Assembly (NCBI GenBank): GCA_958510825.1
Contig: OY294049.1
Location: 8,742,001-8,806,000, forward strand
Direction: 5' to 3'
Length of the DNA: 64,000 nt
From: Brachypterus glaber
Taxonomy: Eukaryota; Arthropoda; Insecta; Coleoptera; Kateretidae
Shown: piece by piece, positions 10,960-21,599 of the stretch
How the letters are laid out: each line of letters opens with the position of its first letter
Position numbering within the stretch: the stretch's first letter is position 1
The notes under the pieces: model-generated
Database searches by the model: none
The model's input: the letters and a program-made list of their open reading frames with translations, nothing else
Told to the model about the DNA's origin: nothing
Translations under genes and position numbers: made by a program

Positions 10960-12040
10960 GATAAAAAATGAATTATTTTTTGGCATCGTCGGGGCATACT
11001 TTGAACGAGGTTTTTTGCATATTCCTTCGCGAAAGACAAAGACAAAGACAAAGACAAAGACAAAGACAAAGACAAAGACAAAGACAAAGACAAAGACAAA
11101 GACAAAGACAAAGACCTCCATATTGTCAAAATTTCTCGTAATAGCTGCTTTAATGTGTATACCTTTTTCCCACGAAGCTTGTGCTTAATGAATGACCACA
11201 CATTAAAAAAAAAAATACATATTTATGTATACCTACACGTTGACTTGTCCTATATCATGTACATGATATATTATTATTATTATTCTCAATGGGGTTTGAG
11301 TCGGGCGATTGGGACGGCCAATCCAGCGTGATGTGTCGGATGTTCTATTCCACTGGCTACACAACTTGCTCTGATGTTTGGGCTCGTTGTCCTATTGGAG
11401 GATCCACTGCTTATTTTTATCACAATACCAACGCAGTCGGTATAAGAGCTTTTTTGTAAATCTCGACCATTTTTTCAGCGTTCAAGAGAAATAAAAGTCC
11501 AAAACCTTTTTCCGAGGGACACCTCCAAACATGAATCTTTTACAGGGTGTTTCACGGTTCGCTGGACCAATCGGTTGGTGAAGGATGTCCAGGCCCGGGG
11601 GGTGATAACGTAACCCCAAAAAGAAGCTTTATTGGTAAAAATAACCTTGGTGCAGTCTCGATTGATGTTTCCCTTGGCCCACGCGAGTATCTCTGTGTTT
11701 TACTCAAGAATGGTTTCTTAATTTTACTTCGCCACTTTAGGTCGTGAGCCTGGAAATGAGTACGAATTTTTCCAAACCTTTCTGCATCAGTTTTTTTGCC
11801 CCTTGGCGCAGGGTTAAGTGAGGATTCTGCGAAAACATGTTAATTAATAATTATTTTTTCGTGCTTAGTAGACATCTTTCCTGAAGAGTCACGATCTGGT
11901 AAGTCGTCAACATTTTTTGTTTTCGAGTATCGTTTCACCCACTTGTTGACAAATGTCTTTGACTTTCCCATATACTTCGTAGCCGCTGAAGGCGTCATTT
12001 TCGGACCTTTCGGGTGCAAACAGAGGAAGACAGTCTCGAA
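10960..12040 (-). pseudogene. Decayed Tc1-like transposase with in-frame expansion
   Basis: Reading the minus strand gives successive pieces of a Tc1/mariner DDE transposase in order. First comes an N-terminal helix-turn-helix (MTPSAATKYMGKSKTFVNKW near 12000-11940). Next is the acidic block DNEPKHQSK (near 11385), then WPSQSPDSNPIEN (11325-11285). Last is a C-terminal block WSFIKHKLRGKK (near 11200) to AKNLVQSMPRRCQ (near 11000). Several stops and frame changes separate them. About 80 bp of foreign AT-rich sequence with (ATT)n interrupts between PIEN and the following VW. An 84-bp AAAGAC tract lies in frame inside the C-terminal block. The protein would cut and paste its own element, but this copy is dead. 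Confidence 0.85.
11032..11115 (-). repeat. (AAAGAC)n hexamer expansion, 14 units
   Basis: Fourteen copies of AAAGAC on the plus strand. On the minus strand it reads as repeated Ser-Leu in the frame of the surrounding transposase C-terminus, between IWR and FAKEYAKN. Confidence 0.95.
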
Positions 12041-12084
12041 CCGTGATGAGTACGCAGCACTCTTGATTTAAAACGTGCTGAGTC

Positions 12085-12380
12085 ATTAATATTTTATTGA
12101 GAAAATGGCAAAACATTTACGGATAAAAAAATTTGTGTGACATCACCCCTCCCCCATTTCGCACATCCCTGTTTAAAATTACCAAATAAAAATTACATGA
12201 AATGATAGCCTTAATCATATGCAAAAAATCGTTACTGTGGTTTATAGGGTTCCAGAAATATTAAATAAAAACTACTTTTTAGATGTACCCTTGGAGGGTC
12301 GTAGCTCCCTTAGGGCTCATTTCCGGACCACCGTTTATAGGTATAGGTATAGAATAACCTCTCGAACTTATTTCTGAATA
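12085..12380 (-). repeat. Family A fragment
   Basis: Carries CATTTCGCACATCCCTG, TGGTTTATAGGGTT, and GTCGTAGCTCCCTTAGGGCT with CATTTCCGGACCA. All occur in the same order at 16980-17480. It directly abuts the transposase relic. Confidence 0.6.
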
Positions 12381-12767
12381 ACCCTTTATCTACGCAGGTT
12401 ATTTAATGCAAACCAGATTAACTCAAAATTAGTTTGAAGCCGACCCTGACTTTTTCAAGTATTTATTAGTATTAGATTATCACATAATATTATAGTAGAT
12501 ATATCTCTCAATATTAGGATGGATTACACAATCTTATTCATAAGATTATAAATAAAATATTGCTACATATAAGGTGCGCAAATTATGTCTCGAATCACCC
12601 GATTACCTTTTCAGTTACCTACAAGTTATTTAAAAAAACGCTCGAACAGGTCGATTTTTATTTTTAATTTTGTTAATTTTCTTGTAAAAAAATTGTGAAA
12701 TTTTGTGGGTATGTTTAATTACATTTAAAAAATATAAAAAAATTCATTTTTACTGCTAGTTTTTGGC

Positions 12768-13092
12768 AATAAATTTTTTTTGAAAACGGTAGTGGCCATG
12801 ATTTTGGTCGTTTGAATCTACTGAAAAAAAAAAAGGGATATTATTCAGCATTAAAGTTGCTATAATTAGAAGAAAATCGTTAGGCCAAAATATAACAAAA
12901 TGGCAGACTTTTTTTTTGAAAACTTTTTGAAAAACTTCGCCACTTTGTTATTTTTTGGCCAAAAACTTTTAATCTAGTTCGGGCTAAAGCTACTTCAGTA
13001 CTGAATAATATAAATAATTTTTTTCAGTCGATCCAAACGGCCGGAATCATGGCGACCACCGTTTTTTGTTGTTTTTTTTTCAAAAATATGGT
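12768..13092. mobile_element. Foldback element, ~325 bp
   Basis: Left arm AACGGTAGTGGCCATGATTT with GGTCGTTTGAATC pairs with the inverse of GATCCAAACGGCC and AATCATGGCGACCACCGTT. Inner arms contain GGCCAAAATATAACAAAATG and the inverse. The centre is near 12925. Non-coding. Confidence 0.7.
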
Positions 13093-13696
13093 TAAGAAAT
13101 AGCACTTTAAAAATATTTTTTTTGTGGGGGGGGATCATACTTTGTGACAATTTGTGACATAAAACGTATTTTATGAACGACCCCTTGTTTAGAACAAAAT
13201 TTCTGGAATATAGGGAAAAACGATCAGAAGTTGCTTGCCCCCAAAGCAAAATCCTGGATCTCCCCTGACTTAATGAATCACGTTTTGTTAATAACTTGAA
13301 AAGTATCTATTAACAAAAACTCGAAAACAATAAATGTTGTCTGTTAGAAATTATTTTATGCTTAAATTTAGCAAAAAAAAATTATCGTGACGTCTAAAAA
13401 TCATTGTGTGGCCGAAGGTAGTCAGATTCTCAAGTGACGCATTCGCCAAAATTGCAAATATTGAAAAAAAAAAATTCAACAAAGTCTACTTAATAAAACT
13501 GCATTTATCTTAAACAAAAAAAAACAAACAAACAAAAGAAAAACATAAACAAAATATACCAAATAAAGGTTCTGGAGGGGAATACCCCCTTTACCCCCCA
13601 TATCTACGCGCCTGTTATGATCTCCATTTTGCCGGATTTGCAGGTTTGTGCAGTAGGTGATGTAGGGGTACTCGATGTTGTAGTACAAAGATAAAC

Positions 13697-14120
13697 AAGC
13701 AGTGAAGATATGTAATGCTACGCATTCCATTATATACTATTCACAGTAAATGGTAAAAATACATTTTTTTTCAAAAGATCTTTTTTTGAAAAATAAATTA
13801 AAAAAAAAAATTGAAAAGAACTTTAAAATTTAAACATTTGTATTTTTTCCAATTTTCTTTTTGAAAAAAAAAGACAAAAATAAAAAAAAATCAAAAATTT
13901 TCGAAAAACAAAAAATCAAAAAAAAAAAATCTAAATGTTTCTTTTTTTTAACTTTCTTTTTGTGAAAAACGAAAAAAATTTGAAAAAAAAAATGAGAATG
14001 ACAGTTTTTTAAAAAGTAATTATTCTATCCAAGAATTTTTTGGCTAGGACGTTTTTTGGCGATTTTGGAAAATTAGAAACTACCGTAAATCATTGGTTAT
14101 TCTAGCGCAGGGGCTGTGAA
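13697..14120 (-). repeat. Internally deleted family B copy
   Basis: Bounded by GAAGATATGTAATGCTACGC with CATTCCATTATATACTATTC at one end, and by TGGCTAGGACGTTTTTTGGC plus CTAGCGCAGGGG at the other. Compared with the copy at 44458-45385, most of the middle (including the GTCT tract) is missing, leaving A/T-rich filler. Confidence 0.65.
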
Positions 14121-14129
14121 TAGTATAAA

Positions 14130-14660
14130 AAGGTACATTCGTATTAATATTTATTCTCAGAAAATCAAACTACTGTTATTCTTATCTACATTTATATCTA
14201 ATTGGTATGGGGATGCTGAGTTTTCATGACCTACTTTTCAAATGTTAAGGGTTACCGGGTTACGAGGCTGCAAATAAATGAGAACGTTGCTCTCAGTTTG
14301 ATAAAGGTCCAACTTGACTATTTCAATCGTAGTATTAGAGAGGGCATATTCGAATTATTATTAATTATAATTATAGACAGGTACATTTTCAATGAATATT
14401 TATATCAAGCTGTTTCTAGGCTATATTTTCTATAGAACACTATAGTTTCTTATACACTGAAAAAATTTTCTTTAATTTTGAGCTAAACATCGCTTTTATT
14501 GTATTGATGTTAAAAATTCGTTGCCTTTATATATACATTCATTATACCAACGAAATTTCATTAGTTGAATCAATTCAACATTATTGTAATTAATTCTAAG
14601 CTTTGATATAATAAAACTTTCGTTGTTACAATTAAAAATACTCATTGGCTCAAAATTAAT
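14130..14660. other. AT-rich intergenic DNA
   Basis: No gene or convincing repeat seen. Confidence 0.35.
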
Positions 14661-14667
14661 GTAATTG

Positions 14668-15600
14668 CTTTCCGATTTTAAAAATTTTCAAAACTTCAGA
14701 AAGCTTTGTATTCGTGCAAAAATTCATTCATTTTTTTTGCGTATTTTTGCGTTTTGTGACGTTTTATGTTGATATAAATCAATTTCAAGCAAAAAAATTG
14801 TCGGTCGAGCGGTCGGTCGGTCTTGTAAGCATGACAACTTAAAAACACTTTAAGCTAGACACTTGAAATTTGGTATACATGTATATTACCAAAAGTTCTC
14901 GCTCAGGATTGTTTTTGGTGAACGTTGGGGTTCGGCAGAGGGGGCAAATGGGGAAAAATACATTTTTTTACAAAAATTTGAAAATTGCTATTATATAGGG
15001 TTTTTTGAATCTGATAATGAAAATTTTCTAATAATTGGTATATAGGGGTTTTTGGGGTCGACGAATATGAATCTGATATTTTTTTTCTAATTTCACCCCC
15101 TGAGGGGTGGGGGGTAGTTTTCGTGAAAACTGGTATATTGGGTTTTTTTAGGTTGCTGAAAGTGAATCTGATAATAAAAAATTCTAAATAGACCCCCTGA
15201 GGGATGGGGGGTAGTTTTCGTGAAAATTGGTATATTGGGGTTTCTGAGTTTGCTGAAAGTGGATCTGATAATAAAAAAATTCTAAATCCAGCCCCTGAGG
15301 GTGGGGGTAGTTTTCGTAAAAATCGGTATATTGGGGGTTTTCAGTTTTCTGAAAGTGAATCTGATTATAAAAAAATTCTAACTCCACCCCCAAAGGGGCG
15401 GGGGGTAGTTCTTGTGAAAATTGGTATATTGGGGTTTTTAAGGTTGCTGAAAGAGAATCTGATAATAAAAAAAATCTAACTCCACCCCCTAAGAGGCGGG
15501 GGGTAGTTTTCGTGAAATCTGGTATATTTTTAAGTTTGCTAAAGTGAATCTGATAATAAAAAACCCATTTTACGTGCGGAGGTGAAAATGGGAAAGTAGT
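14668..15600 (+). repeat. Minisatellite-bearing repeat, left copy
   Basis: Inverted partner of 22232-23148. The order is GCTTTCCGATTTTAAAAATT, the TTCGTGCAAAAATTC block, a GTCGGTCGAGCGGTCGG tract, CCAAAAGTTCTCGCTCAGGA, GGGGCAAATGGGGAAAAATA, a ~97-bp tandem array, and an end TGCGGAGGTGAAAATGGGAA. No coding capacity. Short pieces also occur near 6360-6420 and 48560-48660, so this is a dispersed family. Confidence 0.8.
15020..15565 (+). repeat. ~97-bp minisatellite, about 5.5 units
   Basis: The word GTAGTTTTCGTGAAAA or close variants begins at 15114, 15211, 15307, 15405 and 15503, giving spacings of 97, 96, 98 and 98. Each unit also has a C-run/G-run hairpin (CCCCCTGAGGGGTGGGGGG type) and CTGAAAGTGAATCTGATAAT. 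Peptide frames across it are repeat artefacts. Confidence 0.9.
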
Positions 15601-16810
15601 ATATTCTTATTGATATTAGGTACCCTTTTATTTTCGTGTACCCTGTAAGAAATAAAAAAAAAATGTTCAGCTGCAAGCCGGGCTATAGCAAAGAAGATTT
15701 AGTTGGGGGGAGGAAGAAGGTCTAAAATTACAACTTCAGCCGACAAAAAAGTTGAACTTTTAAACCCATGAAATTTACAACTTTTTCGAATTTCAAGATC
15801 CACTACTGCTAAAATTATAACTTTTATATTGGTAACCCATCAAATATGCAACTTTTCAACTTAGGTGGGGAGGAGGTTCCCTCTACCCCCTATAGCTACG
15901 TGCCTATATATCCAAGAATGTTATTCATAGCTCAACCATTCATAGGACATCTTTTGTAAAAATATTTTGATTATTCGTGATTATTTTTGTCCCTTCAAAT
16001 GATCTCGGGTTCTCGAAAGAAATTCTACAATATTTCGTATTTTTAACCCAATAATATCGATGAAGTGCAGTTTTTCCAAAAATTCAAGCTTTAATAAATA
16101 GGGAAAGTCAAATTAATTAATTAATTACTTATCTTTTGCGCCAAAGAGAAAAATATAACAATTTAATTTAATAATAACCCCGTAAACAATGTGGATAGGA
16201 TCGGAAATTAATTTATTACCAGTTAGGTATACGTACACACATAAAAATTATATTCAACAAAAATGATTTATATATTTTTATACATTTATATGTAGGGGGA
16301 GATACCCATGAATGGGACACTTTTTTTAAACGGCTGCCAAAATTTTATCTTTTATATGTATTTTTTTTTAGGTATTATATTTGGAAATAAAAGAACACAG
16401 TCCAAGTGTTAAATCTAAATAATATTTATTTTTACCAAAACTACAACCATTTAAAAAAAAAAACGTAACTTGTCTCATTCAAGAACACGGTATTATTGAA
16501 TGGGACACAAATACAAAATTGCTATTAACCCCTTCCGCTCCACTGTATTCACGTATGGATATTTTTAGGTATAGCAAAATTTACCACAATATCCACAGTT
16601 GGATATTTGTTTACGGGATTTTCCATATACATTTTAATCTGGTGTAGGGACCTATACCTTGAAAAACCGGCTGAAGCGGAAGTCCAAATTTAACATTTTT
16701 GGTGGCACAAAATGTTCCTCTCTCTTAATTACATTTTTTTTAAACGGTGGCTCCTACATTATTACACTATATTACATTTTACTTTCCCCAAGGAAAGTCT
16801 TGCTTTAATA
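15601..16810. other. Unclassified AT-rich DNA
   Basis: No gene. Small fragments only, such as two GAATGGGACAC words (16312, 16499). Confidence 0.35.
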
Positions 16811-16814
16811 AAAA

Positions 16815-17530
16815 AATTTAAAAAAAAATATTGCTTTTTTTTACGTTTCTAGACGTTTTATATTCAAAATATATGATTTCCGTCAAAAAAAAAATTGTGT
16901 CTGTCGGTCTGTCGGTCTGTGTGTCCGGGAAATTTGTGACCACGATAACCCAAGAACAATAAATAAAGTTTTCAATACTGTAGGGTGATTCTACATTAAA
17001 AACTGTGAAAAACAAGCTCCACGGCGGGTCCAAAACATGTTTTTTTTTTTTAATTTTCACATTCATCCAAAATTCATTGATGCTCAGAACGTAAAATTGC
17101 CTCTTTAATTGCAGTTTTCTCGAAAAAGGTTGGCCCTATAGTGTTACATAAAGAGTACCTTTTTTATGTATTTTTAATTAAAGATTAACATTTTATTGAG
17201 AAAATATTAAAAAATCTACGGATAAAAAGTCTGAGGCAGAAAAGTCACATCGCCCCCACATTTTGCACGTCCCTGGTTAAAATTACCAAATAAAAACTAC
17301 ATAAAATGATAGCCTTTATCAATTTTAAGGCATGTGCAAAGAAATTTTACTGTGGTTTATAGGGTTTCAGAAATAAAAACTACTTTAAGATGTACCCTCA
17401 GGAGGGTCGTAGCTCCCTTAGGGCTCATTTCCGGACCAACCTTTATAGGAACTTTTTTTCATATTTTTTAACGTAGAATCTTAAATTTCTCGAATTTATT
17501 TCTGAATAAACTAAAAAAGTCCAAACCCTA
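16815..17530. repeat. Fragments of families B and A, juxtaposed
   Basis: 16815-16975 has the GTCTGTCGGTCTGTCGG-type tract and ATAACCCAAGAACAATAA of family B. 16980-17530 carries GGGTGATTCTACATTAAAA, the CACGTCCCTGGTTAAAAT block and GTCGTAGCTCCCTTAGGGCT of family A. No gene. Confidence 0.6.
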
Positions 17531-17773
17531 TAATTTTGACCTAAACTACGTCTTTATTAAATTATAGGACAAGTCTGTTATTTCTACGAAATCATTTCGT
17601 TAAAATATAGTTGACTTCTGTCGAAGTAACACAGCAGTATGCACAATAATTGGTTTACAGTTCCATCGGACAAAAGTGGGACCCTTAAAATTCTTTTGTT
17701 TAAATCGAAGAATTCTTGATTATTGATTGATTTTGATGTTTATGTCAAATATTATTCACTTTACTAAGTCAAA

Positions 17774-17993
17774 TTATTTTATCCACGACCGTGATTAATA
17801 GGCCTATTAATCACGGGTCTGTAAAAATAAAGCATTTAAAATTTAAAACGACCGTGGATAAAGTATAGAATTCTACTCGCGTATAATAGCTATTAATCAT
17901 TCGGGTGATTAGGTCACTCGCCTTTCGGCTCGTGTCCCAAAATTCACCCTCATTGATTAATAGCGATTATTATACGTTCATTGAATAATATAC
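17774..17993. repeat. Double structured palindrome, copy 1
   Basis: Two adjacent hairpins. The first is bounded by TTTATCCACGACCG and CGACCGTGGATAAAG, with an inner GTGATTAATAGGCCTATTAATCAC-like palindrome. The second runs TACTCGCGTATAATAGCTAT to the inverse near 17970, with the GC-rich tip TCACTCGCCTTTCGGCTCG. An almost identical double unit lies at 42247-42473. Confidence 0.8.
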
Positions 17994-18281
17994 TAATAAG
18001 CTAAATTATAAAAACTTAATTTACGCCACTGAAAAGATTAAAATACGGCTTTTTGGATTTTAGTGTTTAAATTATAATATCTGGTACTATAAGATTTTTT
18101 TTAGCTGGATAAGGTTATTATAGTAGAGTGAATATATTCCGTATATTCAGTATACTCGTATATTTGGTATATCCGGTCTACGATATTATTTTTATTTGTG
18201 TACGTATCGATTTATTTATTATATGGCCTGAAACATACCATTTACGAATTGATCGTTTATGCGCTTATTCATTCAATTTAA

Positions 18282-18491
18282 TTTATAGCAAATTTTGACA
18301 AACTGCCTATCAGAAAAATTTACAAGCCAGACATTACAAAAAAACCTAACTATGCTGAAATTGAAGCAATTGTAAATTTATCACAGCTGATTGAATTAAA
18401 TAAAATTAATAATTGTATTTGCATTTTTTCAAAATCAAAAATAGAGAAATTTTTTGAACGAATTCGGATTCTACGGAAAAAATTTAACTAA
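18282..18491 (+). other. Orphan open frame, possible exon
   Basis: Sixty-nine open codons ending in TAA. They read FDKLPIRKIYKPDITKKPNY and then a charged helical-looking stretch with IEAIVNLSQLIEL and KIEKFFERIRILRKKF. A splice-acceptor-like TTTAATTTATAG lies at 18277-18288. The composition looks more protein-like than the neighbouring random frames, and nothing repetitive was spotted in it. No family is recognised. It could be a terminal exon, a decayed gene fragment or chance. Confidence 0.25.
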
Positions 18492-18559
18492 AATTATGCC
18501 TAAAAGAAATAGGACCATCACCAAGAAATTTTAACACTATCTTTTGAAAACGATCTGCT

Positions 18560-18597
18560 GCATTGCATTGCATTGCCTGCACTGCACTGCACTGCAA
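18560..18597. repeat. TGCAT/CACTG pentamer microsatellite
   Basis: Short runs of TGCAT then CACTG units (GCATTGCATTGCATTGCC, CACTGCACTGCACTGCA). Confidence 0.75.
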
Positions 18598-18984
18598 TTC
18601 TACCTCTCTAAATTTGTAAGTAAGTTCTTTGTACAGAAGTTATGGAAATACAGAAGCATTGTCAATAATAAAAACAGACCAACTTTAAAAATCAAGACTC
18701 CTGTGAGACGAAAATACTGTATTAAAGGCTAAATGGAAAACGAGCTGCGAAGCGGCCCGCTGCAAGCGGGGAGTTTTATAATGGACGAGTGCGCCAAATG
18801 TTTTAGGGATAGAGTTCTTTATACTATTTTATCTATTTGAGCGTTTTATTTTGGTTACAATGTACTTTAGTTTTGAATAATTTCAATATGACTGATTTGG
18901 GAAATTTAATGTATTTATATTGGTTACAATGACACTGACAATTTAAAATTTTTCATTTGTTTTTTTTCCGTTTAAAATTCAATT

Positions 18985-20042
18985 TATAATTCAATTTCAA
19001 TTTATTTAGTAATAAAGTAATACAGTATTAAAAACATTGACCGCCTAAACCCGTAAGATTTGTGTTGCGGTTTGAAAACCTAAACCTAAGACTAAACACA
19101 AATTAGATATAAATTATAGTTAAATTATAGATAAAGTAAACGCACCTGATAATATTCACAAACAAACACTGACTTATATATGCAATTTTAAACCAAATAA
19201 ATACAAATACACACATATACAAATATTTCCCAGAAGTACAAAGAGCAAATTCTTAATACAAATCTTCCGCACAACAATTAAAAAAGTTATACTAAAATAT
19301 CAAAGAAAGATTCCGTATCGCTTCGTAAAACATACTGCTTTAGCTCATACTTTTGTCTTTTTACATGTAAATTCTTTATATTTTCAGGGATCATATTAAA
19401 CCATTTGGGACCATAATAAAATAAGCTTTTTTGTAGATGAGTAGAGTGGCAAAGAGGTAGACTTACAGAGTTGCTTTTTGACAACCGGGTACAGTGACTG
19501 TGATTTGGTTTTTCTAAAATAATATTTTGCTTAAACATCGAGAGGGAAACATGGTAAATAAAAAGTTTTTTAATTGTTAAGAGACTTGTAGTTTCAAAAA
19601 GTTGAGCCGTAGAAAATGTCCGAACTTTAAAGAGCATAATTTTTAACAGCATTTTTTGTGTAACCTCAAGGTCCTCAAGTGTAACATTATAAGCACCACC
19701 CCATATTGCGATGCAATATCTTATAAGGCTCTCGGCCAAGGCATCATAGATACGTATTAGGTTTCTCTGGCTCAATATATGTCTAAGTGTGTAAAATGTC
19801 GGCAGCAGTCTTCTCAGTCTCAATATAAGCTGTTCAATATGCAACTTCCATTTTAGGTTTTGATCAACGATGATACCAAGATATTTAATAGCTTGAACAT
19901 TTTCAATTGAAGGGCAGTTACAATTTTGTGTATTTGTACAAGTTTCATCATGCATTTTAAGAGAATATGTTTTAGGTTGACCAATATTTGTTAAACTAAA
20001 TGTAATATATTTAGTCTTGCCTACATTGAGACTAAAAAATGT
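18985..20042 (-). mobile_element. 5'-truncated LINE fragment
   Basis: Minus-strand remnant of a non-LTR retrotransposon: the C-terminal part of ORF2 followed by about 300 bp of 3' UTR. The UTR ends in A/T words (AATAAATTGAAATTGAA). The 5' break near 20042 abuts sequence related to 3690-3830 and 7205-7330, so the LINE inserted into, or truncated against, that older element. Confidence 0.75.
19287..20042 (-). pseudogene. LINE reverse transcriptase C-terminal region
   Basis: About 250 codons remain open. They begin inside the RT palm/thumb transition (LNVGKTKYITFS, the block following the catalytic FADD region in jockey-like elements), continue with IKYLGIIVDQNLKWKLHIEQ (RT motif E/thumb), and then the C-terminal domain with SLIRYCIAIWGGA and YYGPKWFNMIP. 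The catalytic RT motifs and the endonuclease lie upstream of the truncation and are absent, so it cannot retrotranspose. The nominal start at 20081 lies in unrelated flanking DNA. Related in layout, but not close in sequence, to the LINEs at 28.8-31.9 and 39.7-42.1 kb. Confidence 0.85.
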
Positions 20043-20420
20043 AACTCCTTGCCCCCTGTCTCCAATGTGCCCCCTAGGCATACCAAATACATACCAAAAA
20101 ATTATTTGGGTTATATATTTTAAGTGTTCTAAAGTTGTTATCTTAAGCCGTTCAAAAGTTAAAGGAGGGGCGGACTTTTGACGCGTCCTGTATATTACAA
20201 ATTACACATTACCGGATCATAGATTTTTTGTGCAAAAGCATGTGTTGAAATTATAGACATTTTCTGTGGTTGAAATAACGTAAATAAAATACAGGGCATA
20301 AAACAGAATGTACAATATTGCAGATTGACTATTTTAATTGGTTTTCAAGTAAAAGCGATAATTCTCTTTAAAACGGACAGATTCTTTTTTAGATTTTAAG
20401 CTTTCACGGCCATTAAGATA

Positions 20421-20448
20421 TAAAGAACTTTCACTTTCGGGTTTAGAC
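20421..20448 (+). repeat. 28-bp inverted repeat, left arm of Penelope element
   Basis: Perfect reverse complement of 21492-21519. It is fused directly to the truncated RT frame, so the element's 5' end is an inverted copy of its 3' end. Confidence 0.95.
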
Positions 20449-21389
20449 GCAGATACGTAGACGATGTCTATGCTATTTGGCCCCATGGCATGGAAAGCCT
20501 TCAAGGTTTTCTAAATCACCTCAATTCCCAACATAAATCTATACGGTTTACGATGGAAATTGAGAACAACGGATCACTTCCCTTTTTGGACGTTTTGGTT
20601 TACAAAACGGAAAATGGCTCAATAGGACACTCGGTATACAGGAAGAAAACCCACACTGACAGATACCTAAACGCATTTTCACATCACCATCCCTCTCAAA
20701 AACGCTCGGTAGTTAATTCACTTGTTCATAGGGCTTTCATGATTTCAGACAAGAATTCCCTAGACACAGAACTCCTTAAACTAACCAAAGCCTTGACCAT
20801 GAACGGTTATACCAAAAAAGACATTAATAAGACCATATACAAATACAGAAATCCCAGACCCAAACAACAGGACAATAGTGACAATGACAGACAGACACAA
20901 GTTATACTTCCCTATGTAAGCGGTATCACGGATAAAATAGGTAAACTTTTGAAAAAGTCAAATATTAAGCCTATATTTCGGTCCAACCAAAAATTAGGTC
21001 AATGTTTGACTTCAACAAAAGACAAAATACCCCTGAGTTCAGAAGGCGTATATAAAATACCCTGCTCCTGTGGTACGGTTTACATAGGTGAAACTAAGAG
21101 AAAAATTTCTACAAGACTTCAAGAGCATGAGCGCAATATAAGAAAGAAACAAATTTCCTTATCGGCAGTAGCCGAACATGTACATGAAACAGGTCATAAA
21201 ATCAATTTGTCTGAAACAAAACAAATATTAACAGAAAACAGAAAAATGCCAAGGAAGATACGGGAATCGATAGAAATCATCAAGCATCCTAACAATATCA
21301 ATCGGGACACTGGTTACCACTTACCTGCAATATGGAAGTCTTTGATAGGAAAAACCTCGTCACGGGTGAATAACCACAACTCGTCATAA
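20424..21389 (+). pseudogene. Penelope RT C-terminus with GIY-YIG nuclease
   Basis: The frame is open from just after the TAA at 20421. It starts inside the RT catalytic motif RRYVDDVYAIW (Asp-Asp codons at 20460-20465) and reaches SLPFLDVLVYK, the palm block shared with other Penelope RTs. The last ~120 residues hold the GIY-YIG endonuclease (GVYKIPCSCGTVYIGETKR, then STRLQEHERNI and AEHVHETGHKI). The pattern K-I-P-C, C-x-Y-I-G-E-T and H-x-x-x-T-G-H is typical of PLEs. The first in-frame ATG is 20490, but it lies inside the RT, so a functional start has been lost. The RT fingers and N-terminus are missing. The remaining 300+ codons have no stop, which suggests a fairly recent insertion. Confidence 0.9.
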
Positions 21390-21430
21390 ATAGTGACACA
21401 AGTTGATTCGAAACTTAGTTTCAGATTAAT

Positions 21431-21469
21431 CCCTGGAGATGTCTCTAGTAGTAAGAGACGAAACGTCGG
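21431..21469 (+). ncRNA. Hammerhead-like ribozyme motif of Penelope element
   Basis: CCTGGAGAT, then the perfect stem GTCTCT/AGAGAC (441-446 and 454-459) around a 7-nt loop, then CGAAACGTC. This matches the layout of hammerhead motifs reported in Penelope-like elements (CTGATGA core, stem II, GAAA core). The 5' core is altered (CTGGAGA instead of CTGATGA), so activity is doubtful. Confidence 0.5.
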
Positions 21470-21491
21470 AAAGTGAAAATCCATTAACACG

Positions 21492-21519
21492 GTCTAAACC
21501 CGAAAGTGAAAGTTCTTTA
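21492..21519 (-). repeat. 28-bp inverted repeat, right arm
   Basis: Partner of 20421-20448. Its last base pair adjoins the 13-bp direct repeat at 21519-21531. Confidence 0.95.
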
Positions 21520-21599
21520 CGGACAGATTCTAGTATTAAACGGTTTCGTTTATATAGCTAGTTAACAATCAATTTAAAAGTTTCATTAATTATTTTTTG

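Larger units (their letters stand above)
20374..21531 (+). mobile_element. 5'-truncated Penelope-like element
   Basis: Holds the RT C-terminus and GIY-YIG nuclease frame, plus a hammerhead-like motif near the 3' end. Two structures mark its limits: a 28-bp perfect inverted repeat (20421-20448 against 21492-21519), and a 13-bp direct repeat ACGGACAGATTCT at 20374-20386 and 21519-21531 that may be the target duplication. Penelope elements are known for variable duplications and inverted terminal pieces. Confidence 0.85.

Noticed and set aside
10797..11201. 134-codon Ser-Leu-rich frame as a gene
   Set aside because: It is the tail of a dead Tc1 transposase with a hexamer expansion, not a separate gene.
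13476..13730. Frames starting MECVALHIFTACL (also at 36505 and 44222)
   Set aside because: The shared peptide comes from the dispersed family B end sequence.
15184..15479. Overlapping peptide frames in 15.2-15.5 kb and 22.2-22.9 kb
   Set aside because: Both are translations of the ~97-bp minisatellite units in either orientation.
15020..15565. CRISPR-like array
   Set aside because: Units are ~97 bp with no separate repeat/spacer structure, and the genome is an insect's.
20490..21389. Functional host gene with a GIY-YIG domain
   Set aside because: The frame continues upstream into RT motif C (YVDD) and is bracketed by Penelope-type termini.
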